This document shows, one piece after another, positions 10,294 through 19,566 of a DNA stretch of 64,000 nucleotides (within the stretch, counting starts at the first letter, position 1; every line of letters starts with the position of its first letter). Origin of the DNA: Paraburkholderia sp. DHOC27 (GTDB lineage: Bacteria > Pseudomonadota > Gammaproteobacteria > Burkholderiales > Burkholderiaceae); assembly GCF_003429005.1 (NCBI RefSeq), contig NZ_QVQV01000003.1:496723-560722 (forward strand). Direction: 5' to 3'. The notes beneath the pieces are model-generated. The model was given only the letters and a program-made list of their open reading frames with translations, was not told the origin of the DNA and did no database searches. The translations under genes and the position numbers were made by a program.

Positions 10294-10926
10294 TCAGGGA
10301 ATGTTCAGATACTTGTGGGTCTGCATCGACAGGCGCCATTGTGGATGGCGTTTGCACCAGTCGATCGCGAGTTTGGTGTTGATGTCGCGCGACGGGCCGT
10401 CCATAGGCTGGACGAGGAAATATTCGAAGTCGAGCGCCGCGTATTCGGACAACCGCTGGTTGTCCTGAGGAATCACGACCTTCAGTTCGTTGCCTTTCGT
10501 GACGACCAGCGGTGCGTCGGCCTTCGGGCTCACGCAGATCCAGTCGATCGTCTCGAGCACCGGCAACGAGCCGTTGGTTTCAATGGCAATCTCGAAGCCC
10601 GCGGCATGCAGCGCGCCGACGAAAGGCTGGTCCATCTGCAACATCGGCTCGCCGCCGGTACAGACGACGAAGCGCTCGCCTTCACCTTCCGGCCATTGCG
10701 ACGCGATCATCTGCACCAGTTCTTCGGCGGTGCGGTACTTGCCGCCATTCTCGCCATCCGTGCCGACGAAGTCCGTATCGCAGAAGCGGCACACGGCCTC
10801 AGCACGGTCTTCCTCGCGGCCCGACCACAGGTTGCAGCCGGCAAACCGGCAAAACACTGCCGGACGCCCGGCATTCGCGCCTTCGCCCTGCAAGGTGTAG
10901 AAAATTTCTTTGACCGCGTACGTCAT
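10294..10926 (-). CDS. queE: 7-carboxy-7-deazaguanine synthase QueE (radical SAM)
   Basis: The 210-aa radical-SAM enzyme that converts 6-carboxytetrahydropterin to 7-carboxy-7-deazaguanine. The N-terminus carries the substrate-binding FYTLQGEG motif. The [4Fe-4S] cluster cysteines form the expanded CX14CX2C pattern typical of QueE (the Cys in FAGCNLW, then CRFCDTD). CTGGEP is the SAM-binding GGEP motif. It sits between queC and queD. Confidence 0.96.
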   Translation of the reverse strand: MTYAVKEIFYTLQGEGANAGRPAVFCRFAGCNLWSGREEDRAEAVCRFCDTDFVGTDGENGGKYRTAEELVQMIASQWPEGEGERFVVCTGGEPMLQMDQPFVGALHAAGFEIAIETNGSLPVLETIDWICVSPKADAPLVVTKGNELKVVIPQDNQRLSEYAALDFEYFLVQPMDGPSRDINTKLAIDWCKRHPQWRLSMQTHKYLNIP

Positions 10927-11053
10927 GCTGCTTTCTGCCTGGCCATCATGGCCTGATTAAGGTTGCCGCTAGTTGCCCGCGGCCTCGTAGGGAGCAGGCT
11001 CACGCGGTCTGGAACAACGCCGGACGTCTGGAATGGCTGGAACGGATGCCGGC

Positions 11054-11785
11054 CTAAACGGGCTCCGTGACTTTCTCGCCGCTCAGATACGCTTCGTAGC
11101 CGCGCTTGCGCAGACGGCACGCCGGACACTCACCGCAGCCAAAACCCCACGCATGCAGTTCGGCCCGCTCGCCCACGTAACACGTGTGCGTTTCGACGCG
11201 GATCAGTTCGACCAGCTCGTCGCCGCCCAGCTCATGCGCGAGGCGCCACGTATCGGCCTTGTCGAGCCACATGAGCGGCGTTTCGAGCAGCAGACGCGTA
11301 TCCATGCCCAGATTGAGCGCCACTTGCAGCGCCTTCATCGTATCGTCGCGGCAGTCGGGGTAGCCGGAGAAATCCGTCTCGCACATACCGCCAACCAGCA
11401 CCTGCAAACCGCGCCGATAAGCAATTGCTGCGGCGATGGTCATGAACATCAGATTGCGACCCGGCACGAAGGTGTTCGGCAAGCCGCTCGCCGCGGCCTC
11501 GATCTGGATTTCGCGCGTCATCGCGGTTTCGCTGATCGACCCGAGCACGGACAGGTCGATCATGTGATCGTCGCCAAGCCGCTCGGCCCACTGCGGAAAC
11601 CCGCGGGCAACCGCACTGCGGAAGCCTTCCCGGCATTCGAGTTCGACCCGATGCCGCTGACCATAATTAAAGCCGAGTGTCTCGACCGTTTCGTATCGTT
11701 CGAGCGCCCAGGCAAGGCACGTAGCCGAGTCCTGACCGCCGGAAAACAGCACCAGAGCGCTACGCTTAGCGTCTTTGCGGATCAC
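11054..11785 (-). CDS. queC: 7-cyano-7-deazaguanine synthase QueC
   Basis: A 243-aa ATP-dependent enzyme making preQ0 from 7-carboxy-7-deazaguanine and ammonia. The PP-loop ATPase motif [14 protein letters not shown] is at residues 11-24, and a C-terminal zinc site is formed by [10 protein letters not shown] with a preceding Cys. The start is a GTG at 11785 with a GGAG ribosome site seven bases upstream. It is the first gene of the que cluster, with a 127-base gap before queE. No preQ1 riboswitch consensus was recognised upstream. Confidence 0.96.
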   Translation of the reverse strand: MIRKDAKRSALVLFSGGQDSATCLAWALERYETVETLGFNYGQRHRVELECREGFRSAVARGFPQWAERLGDDHMIDLSVLGSISETAMTREIQIEAAASGLPNTFVPGRNLMFMTIAAAIAYRRGLQVLVGGMCETDFSGYPDCRDDTMKALQVALNLGMDTRLLLETPLMWLDKADTWRLAHELGGDELVELIRVETHTCYVGERAELHAWGFGCGECPACRLRKRGYEAYLSGEKVTEPV

Positions 11786-12256
11786 CGTGAAACTCCGTGA
11801 ATGAAGAGAGCGACGTCGCGCTGCGCGTTATGCGCCATGCCACGCGACGCAGGCCGGCGTTACAACCGGCTCATGCAGTATAGGCCGCGCCTCTCGCGTG
11901 GAAAGTCGCTCGCACTTATACCGCTAATGGTCGGGCACATGGCTTCGCGCGATGCCGCTTCTGCGGCTTTCGCGGCTTCGCAGACGGAGCCGCGCCGGGA
12001 TGAACCCTTGCCGCGATCGGGCGCCGGTTGCGCCGCCCTGGCGAGAATCGCCCGTGACCAACGCACATGACAAACACGGATGAAGCACCAGCCCGAGCCG
12101 TGAGGGACTTGTCTGAAAGCACAGCAAGTCCTTGAACTGGCGCGATTTTATCATGCGACGCCCAATGCCGCCCGAGGCACAACAACGGCCTCAAGAGCAG
12201 CCTCACCGCCCTGACCCGCGCGGCTCGATACGCCTCGCGCCCGTCAGAAAAGGAAA
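11786..12256. other. Intergenic region without recognisable gene
   Basis: About 470 bases between the queC start and the tRNA-Phe terminator. Short overlapping ORFs on both strands have no family character. It must hold the queC promoter (minus strand). Nothing else was recognised. Confidence 0.5.
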
Positions 12257-12287
12257 AGCCCCAGGAATCTTGCGAGTTCCTGGGGCT
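12257..12287 (-). terminator. Terminator downstream of tRNA-Phe
   Basis: An 11-bp perfect stem (agccccaggaa with its complement) around a 9-base loop. On the minus strand it is followed by a T-rich stretch (tttccttttc), 6 bases after the tRNA 3' end. Confidence 0.85.
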
Positions 12288-12293
12288 GAATCC

Positions 12294-12369
12294 TGGTGGC
12301 CTGGGACGGAATCGAACCATCGACACGCGGATTTTCAATCCGCTGCTCTACCAACTGAGCTACCGGGCC
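12294..12369 (-). tRNA. tRNA-Phe (anticodon GAA)
   Basis: A 76-nt cloverleaf with encoded CCA. The D-arm is GCTCAGTTGGTAGAGC, the anticodon stem GCGGA/TCCGC encloses a loop with GAA, and the T-arm has TTCGATT. The acceptor stem GGCCCGG/CCAGGCC has one C5-A68 mismatch; the other six pairs are Watson-Crick. Confidence 0.96.
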
Positions 12370-12383
12370 AACGAAGAAGCGAG

Positions 12384-12412
12384 AGTATAACAAAGGGAGC
12401 CGACCGCCTCAA
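12384..12412 (-). promoter_or_regulatory. tRNA-Phe promoter (sigma-70 type)
   Basis: On the minus strand TTGAGG (12407-12412) and TATACT (12384-12389) are separated by 17 bases. The -10 hexamer ends 14 bases before the tRNA 5' end. Confidence 0.65.
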
Positions 12413-12491
12413 GCCCCTCTCTCAAATTTTTTGCTGACGTGAATGATTGGCCGATCACTGGCCGACCATTCGCGCCCACATCTGGGCAATT

Positions 12492-13181
12492 TTACTCGCC
12501 CTTGTTCTTGCCCAGATCGACACCGAGCTGCTTGAGCTTGCGATACAAATGCGTGCGTTCAAGCCCGGTCTTTTCGGCTACGCGCGTCATGCTGCCATTC
12601 TCGCGCGCGAGGTGATATTCGAAGTACGCGCGCTCGAACGCGTCGCGTGCGTCGCGCAGCGGGATGTCGAATGAAATCGAGGCCGTTTGCGCGGCGCCTG
12701 CGCCGCTGCCAAGTCCATCACCGGAGAGCATCGGCAGTGCGGCCGCCGAGGCCACCGCCGACGGGCTGCTGGGCACCGCGGGCTTGCTCGCCGCGCCCGG
12801 CGCAGCAGGTGCCGGATTACCGCGTGCAAGACCCTGCTCGACCGCCTTCAGCAACTTTTGCAGCGCGATCGGTTTCTCGAGGAAGTTGAGCGCGCCGATC
12901 TTGGTGGCTTCGACCGCCGTGTCGATGGTTGCGTGGCCCGACATCATGATCACCGGCATCGTCAGTTGACCTTGCGCGGCCCATTCTTTGAGCAACGTCA
13001 CGCCATCAGTGTCGGGCATCCAGATGTCGAGCAGCACCAGGTCAGGCGCCTGGCGCAGCCGGAAGTCGCGCGCTTCCTGCGCGTTCTCCGCCGCCTCCAC
13101 GACATGCCCTTCGTCGCTCAGGATCTCCGAGAGCAATTCCCGGATGCCCATTTCATCATCTACCACCAGGATGGTTGCCAT
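12492..13181 (-). CDS. NtrX-like response regulator lacking the AAA+ domain
   Basis: A 229-aa response regulator. The receiver domain (residues 1-118) has the acidic pocket D8/D9, phospho-acceptor D52 (LVLLDIWMPD) and K103 (FLEKPI). It closely resembles NtrX receivers. An Ala/Pro/Ser-rich linker (about 120-165) joins directly to a Fis-type HTH (ENGSMTRVAEKTGLERTHLY, then RKLKQLGVDL). The sigma-54-contacting AAA+ ATPase module of canonical NtrX is absent. One base separates it from the histidine kinase stop upstream, so both are made together. Confidence 0.92.
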   Translation of the reverse strand: MATILVVDDEMGIRELLSEILSDEGHVVEAAENAQEARDFRLRQAPDLVLLDIWMPDTDGVTLLKEWAAQGQLTMPVIMMSGHATIDTAVEATKIGALNFLEKPIALQKLLKAVEQGLARGNPAPAAPGAASKPAVPSSPSAVASAAALPMLSGDGLGSGAGAAQTASISFDIPLRDARDAFERAYFEYHLARENGSMTRVAEKTGLERTHLYRKLKQLGVDLGKNKGE

Positions 13182-15599
13182 TTAAGCTGCCCTTGTCTGC
13201 ACTGTTGCTTTTGTCGTTCCCTGCGCCGCATTGCCATGCGCCGCCTGCGGCCCTGCTCCCGGTGCCGCAGCCACATCGTCTGCCAATTGAAGAAAGAGGA
13301 TCGAAATCTGCGCACCCTCGATCACATCGCCTGCTCTCATGCGATTACGAATGTCGATACGCGCGCCGTGTTCATCGACGATCTTCTTGACCATTGCCAA
13401 CCCAAGTCCTGTTCCTTTGGCCTTGGTCGTCACGTAAGGTTCGAATGCACGCGTCAGAATGCGCGCGGGGAAACCCGGTCCGTTGTCGGATACGGTCAGA
13501 CGTACCGCGACGCGCGCTTTGCCTTCTGCGTCGGGGTCGCCATATTCTACTGTCCTCGTCTCCAGCAGCACACGTGGTTGCTGGGCCTCGGCTACCGCAT
13601 CCTGCGCATTCTGCAGCAGGTTGTGGATGACCTGGCGCAATTGCGTTGCGTCGCCACGTATCACCGGCAACGCGGCCAGCTCGACACGAATCGCGCTCTT
13701 GCCTTCTTCGATACCGTACAGCGTCAGCACTTCGCTCACCAGTTCGTTGAGCTGCAGATTGGCGAGCACCGCTGGCGGCGTGCGCGCGTAATCGCGGAAA
13801 CTGTCCACCATCTGCTTCATCGCCGCGACCTGATTGACGATCGTCGTTGCGCCGCGCTTCAGCACGTCCGCGTCGCTCGGCGCGAGCTTGTCCGCGAGTT
13901 TCATCTGTAGACGCTCGGCTGACAACTGGATCGGCGTGAGCGGATTCTTGATCTCGTGCGCAAGGCGCCGCGCTACTTCACCCCAGGCAATGGAACGCTG
14001 CGCCGAGATCACGTCGGAGATGTCGTCGAACACCACCACGTAGCCCGAGGTTTGCACGTCTTCCGCGTCGCGGTCCGTGGCGGACACGAGGCGCGCGCCA
14101 CGTACCAGCAGGGTCAACGGTTCGGTTTCGCCTGGCACCTGCACCGAGAATTGCTGCTGCCAGTGGCCGCGATCATCGTGACCATCGCCGCTGGCTGCCT
14201 CGCGATCGGCGAAGGCCTTGCGCACCATCGCGCCGAAATCGCTCAACACCGTGATGCGATCAAGCGCGGAACCCAGCGCGGCCTGGAACGGTTGACGGAA
14301 GATTCGTTCCGCGCCGCGATTGGCCGTGGTCAAGCGAAACTGCCGGTCGAATACGAACACGCCCGCGGTGAGGTTGGCGAGAATACTCTCCAGATACGCC
14401 TTCGAATGTTCCAGTGCGATGCGGTTGTTTTCCACCGCCGCGCGCGCCTCGGAGAGTTGCCGCGTCATCGCATTGAACGACTGCGTCAGGAAGCCGAGTT
14501 CGTCACGCGACTTGATTTCGCGCTTGGGCGTGTAGTCGCCTTCGGTCACTTCCTTTGTGCCCTGCGCCAGCAGGAACAGCGGTCGCGCAAGCTGATTGCC
14601 CAAGGCGAGCGCGAGCATCATCGCGATGAAGGTGGCGAGAAAGAGCGCCAACGTCAGCGTGCCGATGTACATCTTGCGCAAGCCCGTGCGCCCCAATGCC
14701 TTCTCCTGATACTCGCGATACGCACGCTGCACAGCGTCTGCGTTGCGGGCCAGCGATGGCGGCACCGGTTGCGTGAGTTGCAGGAAACGGTCACCAGGTT
14801 GCAGCAACGAAGCGTTGGCGTCCGGGATGCGCTGCACGACGCGCAATCGCAGCACACCCTTGCCACCGTTGGCGTTCGGATCGCCATCCACTTCGCCTTC
14901 AATGGCGGCGAAGCCGTGGCCACGCGCCTGTTCGATCATCATGGGCGTGGGCAGGTCGTTCGGCACCAGCGTCACATAGTTGCCCGAAGCCTGCGCGACG
15001 ACGTGCATGTCAGGCGCCGCGCCCGACATGCTGCCCACCGGTTCGACGATGGTCGCATCCTGCACACCGAACTGGTCGCGCAGACGCAGCAGCGTCAGCG
15101 TCGTACCCGCCGAATCGGCGCTGGCGAGTTGCTCGGCCATCAAACGGCCCTTGGTTTGCAGGTCCGACAGCGACGCGTCGAGCATGCCGCGGCCCAGATT
15201 CAGGCCGGACGTGAGCGCCGTTTCCACATTCACGTCGAACCACGATTCGATACTGCGCGAGACGAACTGATACGACACGACGTAAATGATGCCGCCTGGC
15301 ACCACGCCCACCAATGCCATGAAGAAGGCAAGCTTTGCCAGCAGCCGCGTGCCGAACTTCCCTTTGCGCAACCGGTAAATGATGATCAGGACGAGCGCCG
15401 TCACCACCAGCAGGAAGATCAGCGCGACCGCGACATTGGCCGCGTACAGCCATTGGTAGTAGCGGTCGAAGAATTCGGTGTTGGCGCTGGCAGCGGCCAG
15501 CAACACCAGCAGCAGCACGGCCGTGACCGCCACCGTCGACACCAGTACGCGCACGACGATGCTGCTGATGCTGGTGGTACCGCGCACTCTATTTAGCAC
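13182..15599 (-). CDS. NtrY-like membrane sensor histidine kinase
   Basis: An 805-aa kinase. The N-terminal membrane part has hydrophobic segments at about 14-36, 50-72 and 87-110, then a periplasmic sensor region, another membrane helix and a HAMP domain. A PAS-like segment (LANLTAGVFVFDRQFRLTTA) precedes the HisKA motif ARRLAHEIKNPLTPIQLSAE with phospho-acceptor His548. The HATPase has VIHNLLQNAQDAV (N box), DNGPGFP (G1) and KGTGLGLAMVKKI (G2). GTG start at 15599, overlapping the DUF4390 stop by 11 bases. It presumably phosphorylates the downstream NtrX-like regulator. The signal is unknown; NtrY/X in relatives affects redox and envelope functions. Confidence 0.93.
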   Translation of the reverse strand: MLNRVRGTTSISSIVVRVLVSTVAVTAVLLLVLLAAASANTEFFDRYYQWLYAANVAVALIFLLVVTALVLIIIYRLRKGKFGTRLLAKLAFFMALVGVVPGGIIYVVSYQFVSRSIESWFDVNVETALTSGLNLGRGMLDASLSDLQTKGRLMAEQLASADSAGTTLTLLRLRDQFGVQDATIVEPVGSMSGAAPDMHVVAQASGNYVTLVPNDLPTPMMIEQARGHGFAAIEGEVDGDPNANGGKGVLRLRVVQRIPDANASLLQPGDRFLQLTQPVPPSLARNADAVQRAYREYQEKALGRTGLRKMYIGTLTLALFLATFIAMMLALALGNQLARPLFLLAQGTKEVTEGDYTPKREIKSRDELGFLTQSFNAMTRQLSEARAAVENNRIALEHSKAYLESILANLTAGVFVFDRQFRLTTANRGAERIFRQPFQAALGSALDRITVLSDFGAMVRKAFADREAASGDGHDDRGHWQQQFSVQVPGETEPLTLLVRGARLVSATDRDAEDVQTSGYVVVFDDISDVISAQRSIAWGEVARRLAHEIKNPLTPIQLSAERLQMKLADKLAPSDADVLKRGATTIVNQVAAMKQMVDSFRDYARTPPAVLANLQLNELVSEVLTLYGIEEGKSAIRVELAALPVIRGDATQLRQVIHNLLQNAQDAVAEAQQPRVLLETRTVEYGDPDAEGKARVAVRLTVSDNGPGFPARILTRAFEPYVTTKAKGTGLGLAMVKKIVDEHGARIDIRNRMRAGDVIEGAQISILFLQLADDVAAAPGAGPQAAHGNAAQGTTKATVQTRAA

Positions 15600-16179
15600 G
15601 TTCGGTCACCGTGAAAGTAAAACGCTTCCAGTCGGAAGAGAGATTCCAGTCGCGGTTGTTGACGGCGTCGATCTGGAATGGCTTGGGCATCAGTGCGATG
15701 TCGAGTTGCATGCGCACGGACGCGGTATAGGTTTCTCCGTTCTGCACTTGATTGCGGTCAATCACATGCCATGACGTCACGTGCTGGATCACCGCCAGTG
15801 CGTCTTTCAGCGTGCTGAAGCCGAGTTGCAAACCGCCGGTCGACACACGGTATTCGCGCGTGAGCGGCTGAAACGACAGCCGGATGCTTTGCGACACGCT
15901 CACTGGCTGTTCGTCGAACCAGTACCAGCGCGGCCGGCTGAGTTCGAAGTCGGTCGTGAAGTAAAGCGGAATGCCTTTGTTGACGGCGTCTTCGAGATTG
16001 CTGTTCAACTCGAAGTCGAATCGCGCGTCGAGCTGCCAGCCGTTACCATCCGATTGCAGCGAGGCGCGCTGCACCGCGATCGAATCCGCACGCGCCGCAT
16101 CTGGCGCGACCAGCCAAAAGGCCAGCGCTATCCAGAGCACGGCGGCGAGCCGAAGCGGAAAGAAGCGTTTGATGGTCAC
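15589..16179 (-). CDS. DUF4390 secreted protein
   Basis: A 196-aa protein with an N-terminal signal peptide (LRLAAVLWIALAFWLVAPDAARA). It is recognisable as the DUF4390 family that sits between rsmB and NtrY-like kinases in betaproteobacteria. The mature part is beta-rich (FELNSNLEDAVNKGIPLYFT, PRWYWFDEQ, LRYRVSTGGL-like segments). The GTG start at 16179 forms a GTGA overlap with the rsmB stop, which decides the start over a longer reading to 16347. It overlaps the kinase gene by 11 bases. Given the coupling, an extracytoplasmic role related to the kinase is plausible but unproven. Confidence 0.88.
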   Translation of the reverse strand: MTIKRFFPLRLAAVLWIALAFWLVAPDAARADSIAVQRASLQSDGNGWQLDARFDFELNSNLEDAVNKGIPLYFTTDFELSRPRWYWFDEQPVSVSQSIRLSFQPLTREYRVSTGGLQLGFSTLKDALAVIQHVTSWHVIDRNQVQNGETYTASVRMQLDIALMPKPFQIDAVNNRDWNLSSDWKRFTFTVTERAK

Positions 16180-17609
16180 CGTTTCTGAAAGCGCGCGTAG
16201 AAAAATCCGTCGTGATCTGGGTTCGAGCCGGTTTCCGGCCCGGTATGGGAACCGTCCGGAGCGTCGGCAGGCGCGCGGGCCGCTGTGGGCAGCAGTTGCC
16301 CCGGCGCGTCCAATCGTACCGCATCCTGGTAGTTGTCTCCAAACCACTGCGCCTGCAGTTCGCCCTCGTCAGGAAAGATCGAACAGGTGACGTACAGCAA
16401 CTCGCCGCCCGGTTTCACGAGCGGCCACAGCGCCGCCAGAATGCGCCGCTGCTCGGTCACCAGCGCGGGAATATCCGATGCACGCCGTAACCAGCGAATG
16501 TCCGGATGACGCCGGACGATGCCCGACGCCGAACACGGCACGTCGGCAAGAATGCGGTCGAAGGGGCGGTCGATGTCGTCGTGCCACTTGGCCGGCGCAC
16601 CCGCATCGCCGATACGGACCTCGGCCGACAAACCCAGCCGTTGCAGGTTCTCGCCAATGCGCCGTGCACGGGTCGCATCGCTTTCGAGCGCAATCAGTTC
16701 GAGATTGGCAAGTTCGAGCAAATGCCCGGTCTTGCCGCCAGGCGCGGCACAGGCGTCCAGCACACGCATGCCGTCGCGCGCGCCCAGCCATTGCGCGGCC
16801 AGTTGCGCGCCCGCATCCTGAACCGACACGACGCCGTCGCTGAAGCCCGGAATGCGATCGACCGGCATGGCTGTTTCAAGGCGCACGCCATCCTCACCGG
16901 CGCGAGCGGCTTCGATATGGTGATCGCGCAAGACTTGCAGATAGGCGTCGACGGTCGAGCGGCGTGCGTTCACCCGCAGCGTGAGCGGGCCCTGCACATT
17001 GCCGGCGGCAAGCACGTCCTGCCATTGATCGGGCCATGCGCGACGCACGCTGTCGATCCACCAGGCCGGATAGTTCCAGTGCGCGACTTCGTCGGCTTGC
17101 GATTCGCTCAACAGCGCCTCGCGTTCGCGCAGGAAATTGCGCAGTACCGCGTTGACGAGTCCCTTCGCGAAGGCAAATTCACGCCGCGCGGCGATGGCAT
17201 TGACCGCCTGGTCGACCACGGTGAAGGGCGGGTAGGCCGCGACGTCTTCGTCATCGGCGAGCAGGGTGAGCGCGCAGGCGAGCAGATTGCCGACGTGCGG
17301 CGGCGGGGCTTTACGAACCAGCTTTGCGATCAGCCAGTCGGCGGTCGCGAGACGCCGCATGGTGCGGTAGGAGATGTCCTGTACCGCACCGCGTGCCGCC
17401 GCTGCGTTGCCCTCGGGCGCAGACACGAAAACCGACTGCAACGCTGCCGGGAGCGCCGAACCGAGCCGCACGGAACCGACCGCCTGGGCCGCGCAGTCAA
17501 GCGCGAAACCGAGCGATTCAGGCGCGAGATGCAGCGTCGACAGACGCGATTCACGCTGACGCGGCGCGGGCGATGGCGAAACAGAACGCGTGGAAGGCTT
17601 TGATGTCAT
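16176..17609 (-). CDS. rsmB: 16S rRNA m5C967 methyltransferase RsmB
   Basis: A 477-aa SAM-dependent enzyme methylating C967 of 16S rRNA. It has an N-terminal NusB-like RNA-binding domain (about 30-170) and a C-terminal Rossmann methyltransferase with SAM motif LDACAAPGGKTGHLLEL. The catalytic cysteines are in ADVPCSASGIVRRHPDIRW and LLYVTCSIFPDEGE. The ATG at 17609 (MTSKPSTRSV) is favoured; an upstream ATG at 17657 adds 16 residues of no family character. It heads the rsmB-DUF4390-kinase-regulator cluster. Confidence 0.95.
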   Translation of the reverse strand: MTSKPSTRSVSPSPAPRQRESRLSTLHLAPESLGFALDCAAQAVGSVRLGSALPAALQSVFVSAPEGNAAAARGAVQDISYRTMRRLATADWLIAKLVRKAPPPHVGNLLACALTLLADDEDVAAYPPFTVVDQAVNAIAARREFAFAKGLVNAVLRNFLREREALLSESQADEVAHWNYPAWWIDSVRRAWPDQWQDVLAAGNVQGPLTLRVNARRSTVDAYLQVLRDHHIEAARAGEDGVRLETAMPVDRIPGFSDGVVSVQDAGAQLAAQWLGARDGMRVLDACAAPGGKTGHLLELANLELIALESDATRARRIGENLQRLGLSAEVRIGDAGAPAKWHDDIDRPFDRILADVPCSASGIVRRHPDIRWLRRASDIPALVTEQRRILAALWPLVKPGGELLYVTCSIFPDEGELQAQWFGDNYQDAVRLDAPGQLLPTAARAPADAPDGSHTGPETGSNPDHDGFFYARFQKR

Positions 17610-17829
17610 GGGAAGGCAGCAGCAGGCCGCGCGGAGCGCGCAACGCAAACAACACATTGTAGCGTGGGCCGCCGGGCGGCCTATGTGGAGGGGCTACAGG
17701 TGAGTGGCTTGCCGCCGGGGCTGGCGTGAGATGTCGGAAGACAGCGCGCTTGCGGCGCGGCGGCCGCTTCGGTCTGCGCGGCTTTGGCCGCCAGGCTCCG
17801 GCGGCATTCGGCGCCCAGCCTCGTGCGCG

Positions 17830-18687
17830 TTACTCGAAACGCCCAGTACGCGCCATTTCCGTCAGTCGCGAGATACGCTCCTCGGTGGACGGGTGGGTGG
17901 AAAAGAGGCTTGCCATGCCGCCGCCGGACAGCGGATTCATGATCATCATCTGTGCCGTGGACGGATGCGCCTCAGCCGTGGGAAACGGAATACCGCTCGC
18001 GTAACGGTGAATCTTGTCGAGCGCCGAGGCAAGCGCTTGCGGGTCGCCGGAGATTTGCGCGCCGCCGCGGTCTGCCTCGAATTCGCGCGCACGTGAAATC
18101 GCCATCTGGATCAACGCACCGGCAATCGGTGCGAGCATCGCCACCGCAATTGCCGCGATCGGATTCGAGCGTCGGCCGTCCTCATCACGCCCGCCAAAGA
18201 ACATCGCGAAGTTCGCCAGAGCGGAGATCGCCCCGGCCATCGTGGCGGAGATGGTCGAGATCAGGATGTCGCGGTGCTTCACGTGCGCGAGTTCGTGCGC
18301 CATCACTCCGCGCATCTCACGCTCGGAAAGCACGCGCAGAATGCCGGTCGTGGCCGCCACCGCCGCATGCTCAGGGTTACGGCCCGTCGCGAACGCATTC
18401 GGGGCGTCTTCATTGATGAGATAGACGCGCGGCATGGGCAGCCCAGCGCGCGTGGCGAGGTCGCGCACCATGCGGTAGAACTGCGGCGCGCTGGTTTCGT
18501 CGACTTCCTGCGCGTTGTACATGCGCAGGACCATCTTGTCCGAGAACCAGTACGAGAAGAAATTCATGCCGAGGGCGATGACGAGCGCGATCATCATGCC
18601 GCGCGACCCACCAATCACCCCGCCGATCACGATGAACAGGGCCGTGATGGCGGCCATCAACATCGCGGTTTTGACCCAGTTGAACAT
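17830..18687 (-). CDS. htpX: Membrane zinc metalloprotease HtpX
   Basis: A 285-aa inner-membrane heat-shock protease that degrades misfolded membrane proteins. It has four hydrophobic segments (residues 5-25, 30-46 and two after the active site). The zinc motif HELAH (H131, E132, H135) is followed by the third-ligand region [13 protein letters not shown]. The ATG at 18687 ([10 protein letters not shown]) has an AGGAG ribosome site nine bases upstream. A longer reading to 18822 would add 45 unlike residues. Confidence 0.97.
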   Translation of the reverse strand: MFNWVKTAMLMAAITALFIVIGGVIGGSRGMMIALVIALGMNFFSYWFSDKMVLRMYNAQEVDETSAPQFYRMVRDLATRAGLPMPRVYLINEDAPNAFATGRNPEHAAVAATTGILRVLSEREMRGVMAHELAHVKHRDILISTISATMAGAISALANFAMFFGGRDEDGRRSNPIAAIAVAMLAPIAGALIQMAISRAREFEADRGGAQISGDPQALASALDKIHRYASGIPFPTAEAHPSTAQMMIMNPLSGGGMASLFSTHPSTEERISRLTEMARTGRFE

Positions 18688-18822
18688 GCTGATTGCTCCT
18701 TGCCCCGCTGACGGGTTCATATCCAGTGCCGCTACCTGCACGCGTGTGCAGCCGCTTGCAGCCAGTTTGCGGCGGTCGACTGTAAACGTTTTGTTAGATA
18801 TGGGTGCGCAGAGAAAATTCAA

Positions 18823-19464
18823 TCATCGCGATGCTGTGGCGAGCTTGATACCGAGTCCGACAAACGCGCTGCCGACTCCGCGATCCAGCCAGCGCTTCAC
18901 AGCCGGTTTGCCCGAGAAGCGCTGCGTGACGCTGCCCGCAATCCACGCCACAAAGCCGTTCCAGACCGTGCTCATCAACACGAACACCACGCCGAGCGAC
19001 AGGAATGCCAGTGCCTTGTGATCGCTGCCGGTGGTCACGAACTGCGGAAAGAAGGACACGAAAAACAGCACGACTTTCGGGTTCAGCACGTTAGTCCAGA
19101 AGCCCTGCAAAAACAGTTGCCGTAGCGATTTGGGGGCACCGGCCGAACGCGCGGGGCTCGCCGCCTCATTTTCGGCCGGTCGCGTGAAAATCAGACGCAC
19201 GCCGAGATAGATCAGATAAAGGGCGCCGACGAATTTGATCACGGTGAACGCCGTGGCCGAGGCCGCAAGCAGCGCAGTCAAGCCGAACGCGCAAGCGAGC
19301 GAATGCACGCAGCAGCCCGCGGAGATGCCCAGCGCCGACATCAGCCCCGCGCCGCGCCCCTGTGCAACGCTGCGCCCAACGATGTACGCCGTGTCTGGTC
19401 CAGGCGTCACGTTCAGCAGAAAAACGGCGACGACGAAAAAACCAAAATGGGTGATGCCAAACAT
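18823..19464 (-). CDS. LysE/RhtB-family amino-acid exporter
   Basis: A 213-aa inner-membrane exporter of the LysE/RhtB superfamily with about six membrane helices. It has the family N-terminal motif FLLNVTPGPDTAYIVGRSVAQG and the mid-protein motif QGFWTNVLNPKVVLFFVSFF. These usually export amino acids such as threonine, homoserine lactone or lysine. The substrate here cannot be inferred. ATG at 19464 (MFGITHFG); an in-frame ATG 21 bases upstream is less family-like. Confidence 0.9.
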   Translation of the reverse strand: MFGITHFGFFVVAVFLLNVTPGPDTAYIVGRSVAQGRGAGLMSALGISAGCCVHSLACAFGLTALLAASATAFTVIKFVGALYLIYLGVRLIFTRPAENEAASPARSAGAPKSLRQLFLQGFWTNVLNPKVVLFFVSFFPQFVTTGSDHKALAFLSLGVVFVLMSTVWNGFVAWIAGSVTQRFSGKPAVKRWLDRGVGSAFVGLGIKLATASR

Positions 19465-19566
19465 GAAGACCTCAGAGCCGCACAAGTTGCAAAGCCAATT
19501 CTAACGCGCCGCAGGCACGCGAAGGGAGTCGGCCAAACGGCCAATGGTGAGGACGCCGAGCGCCTG

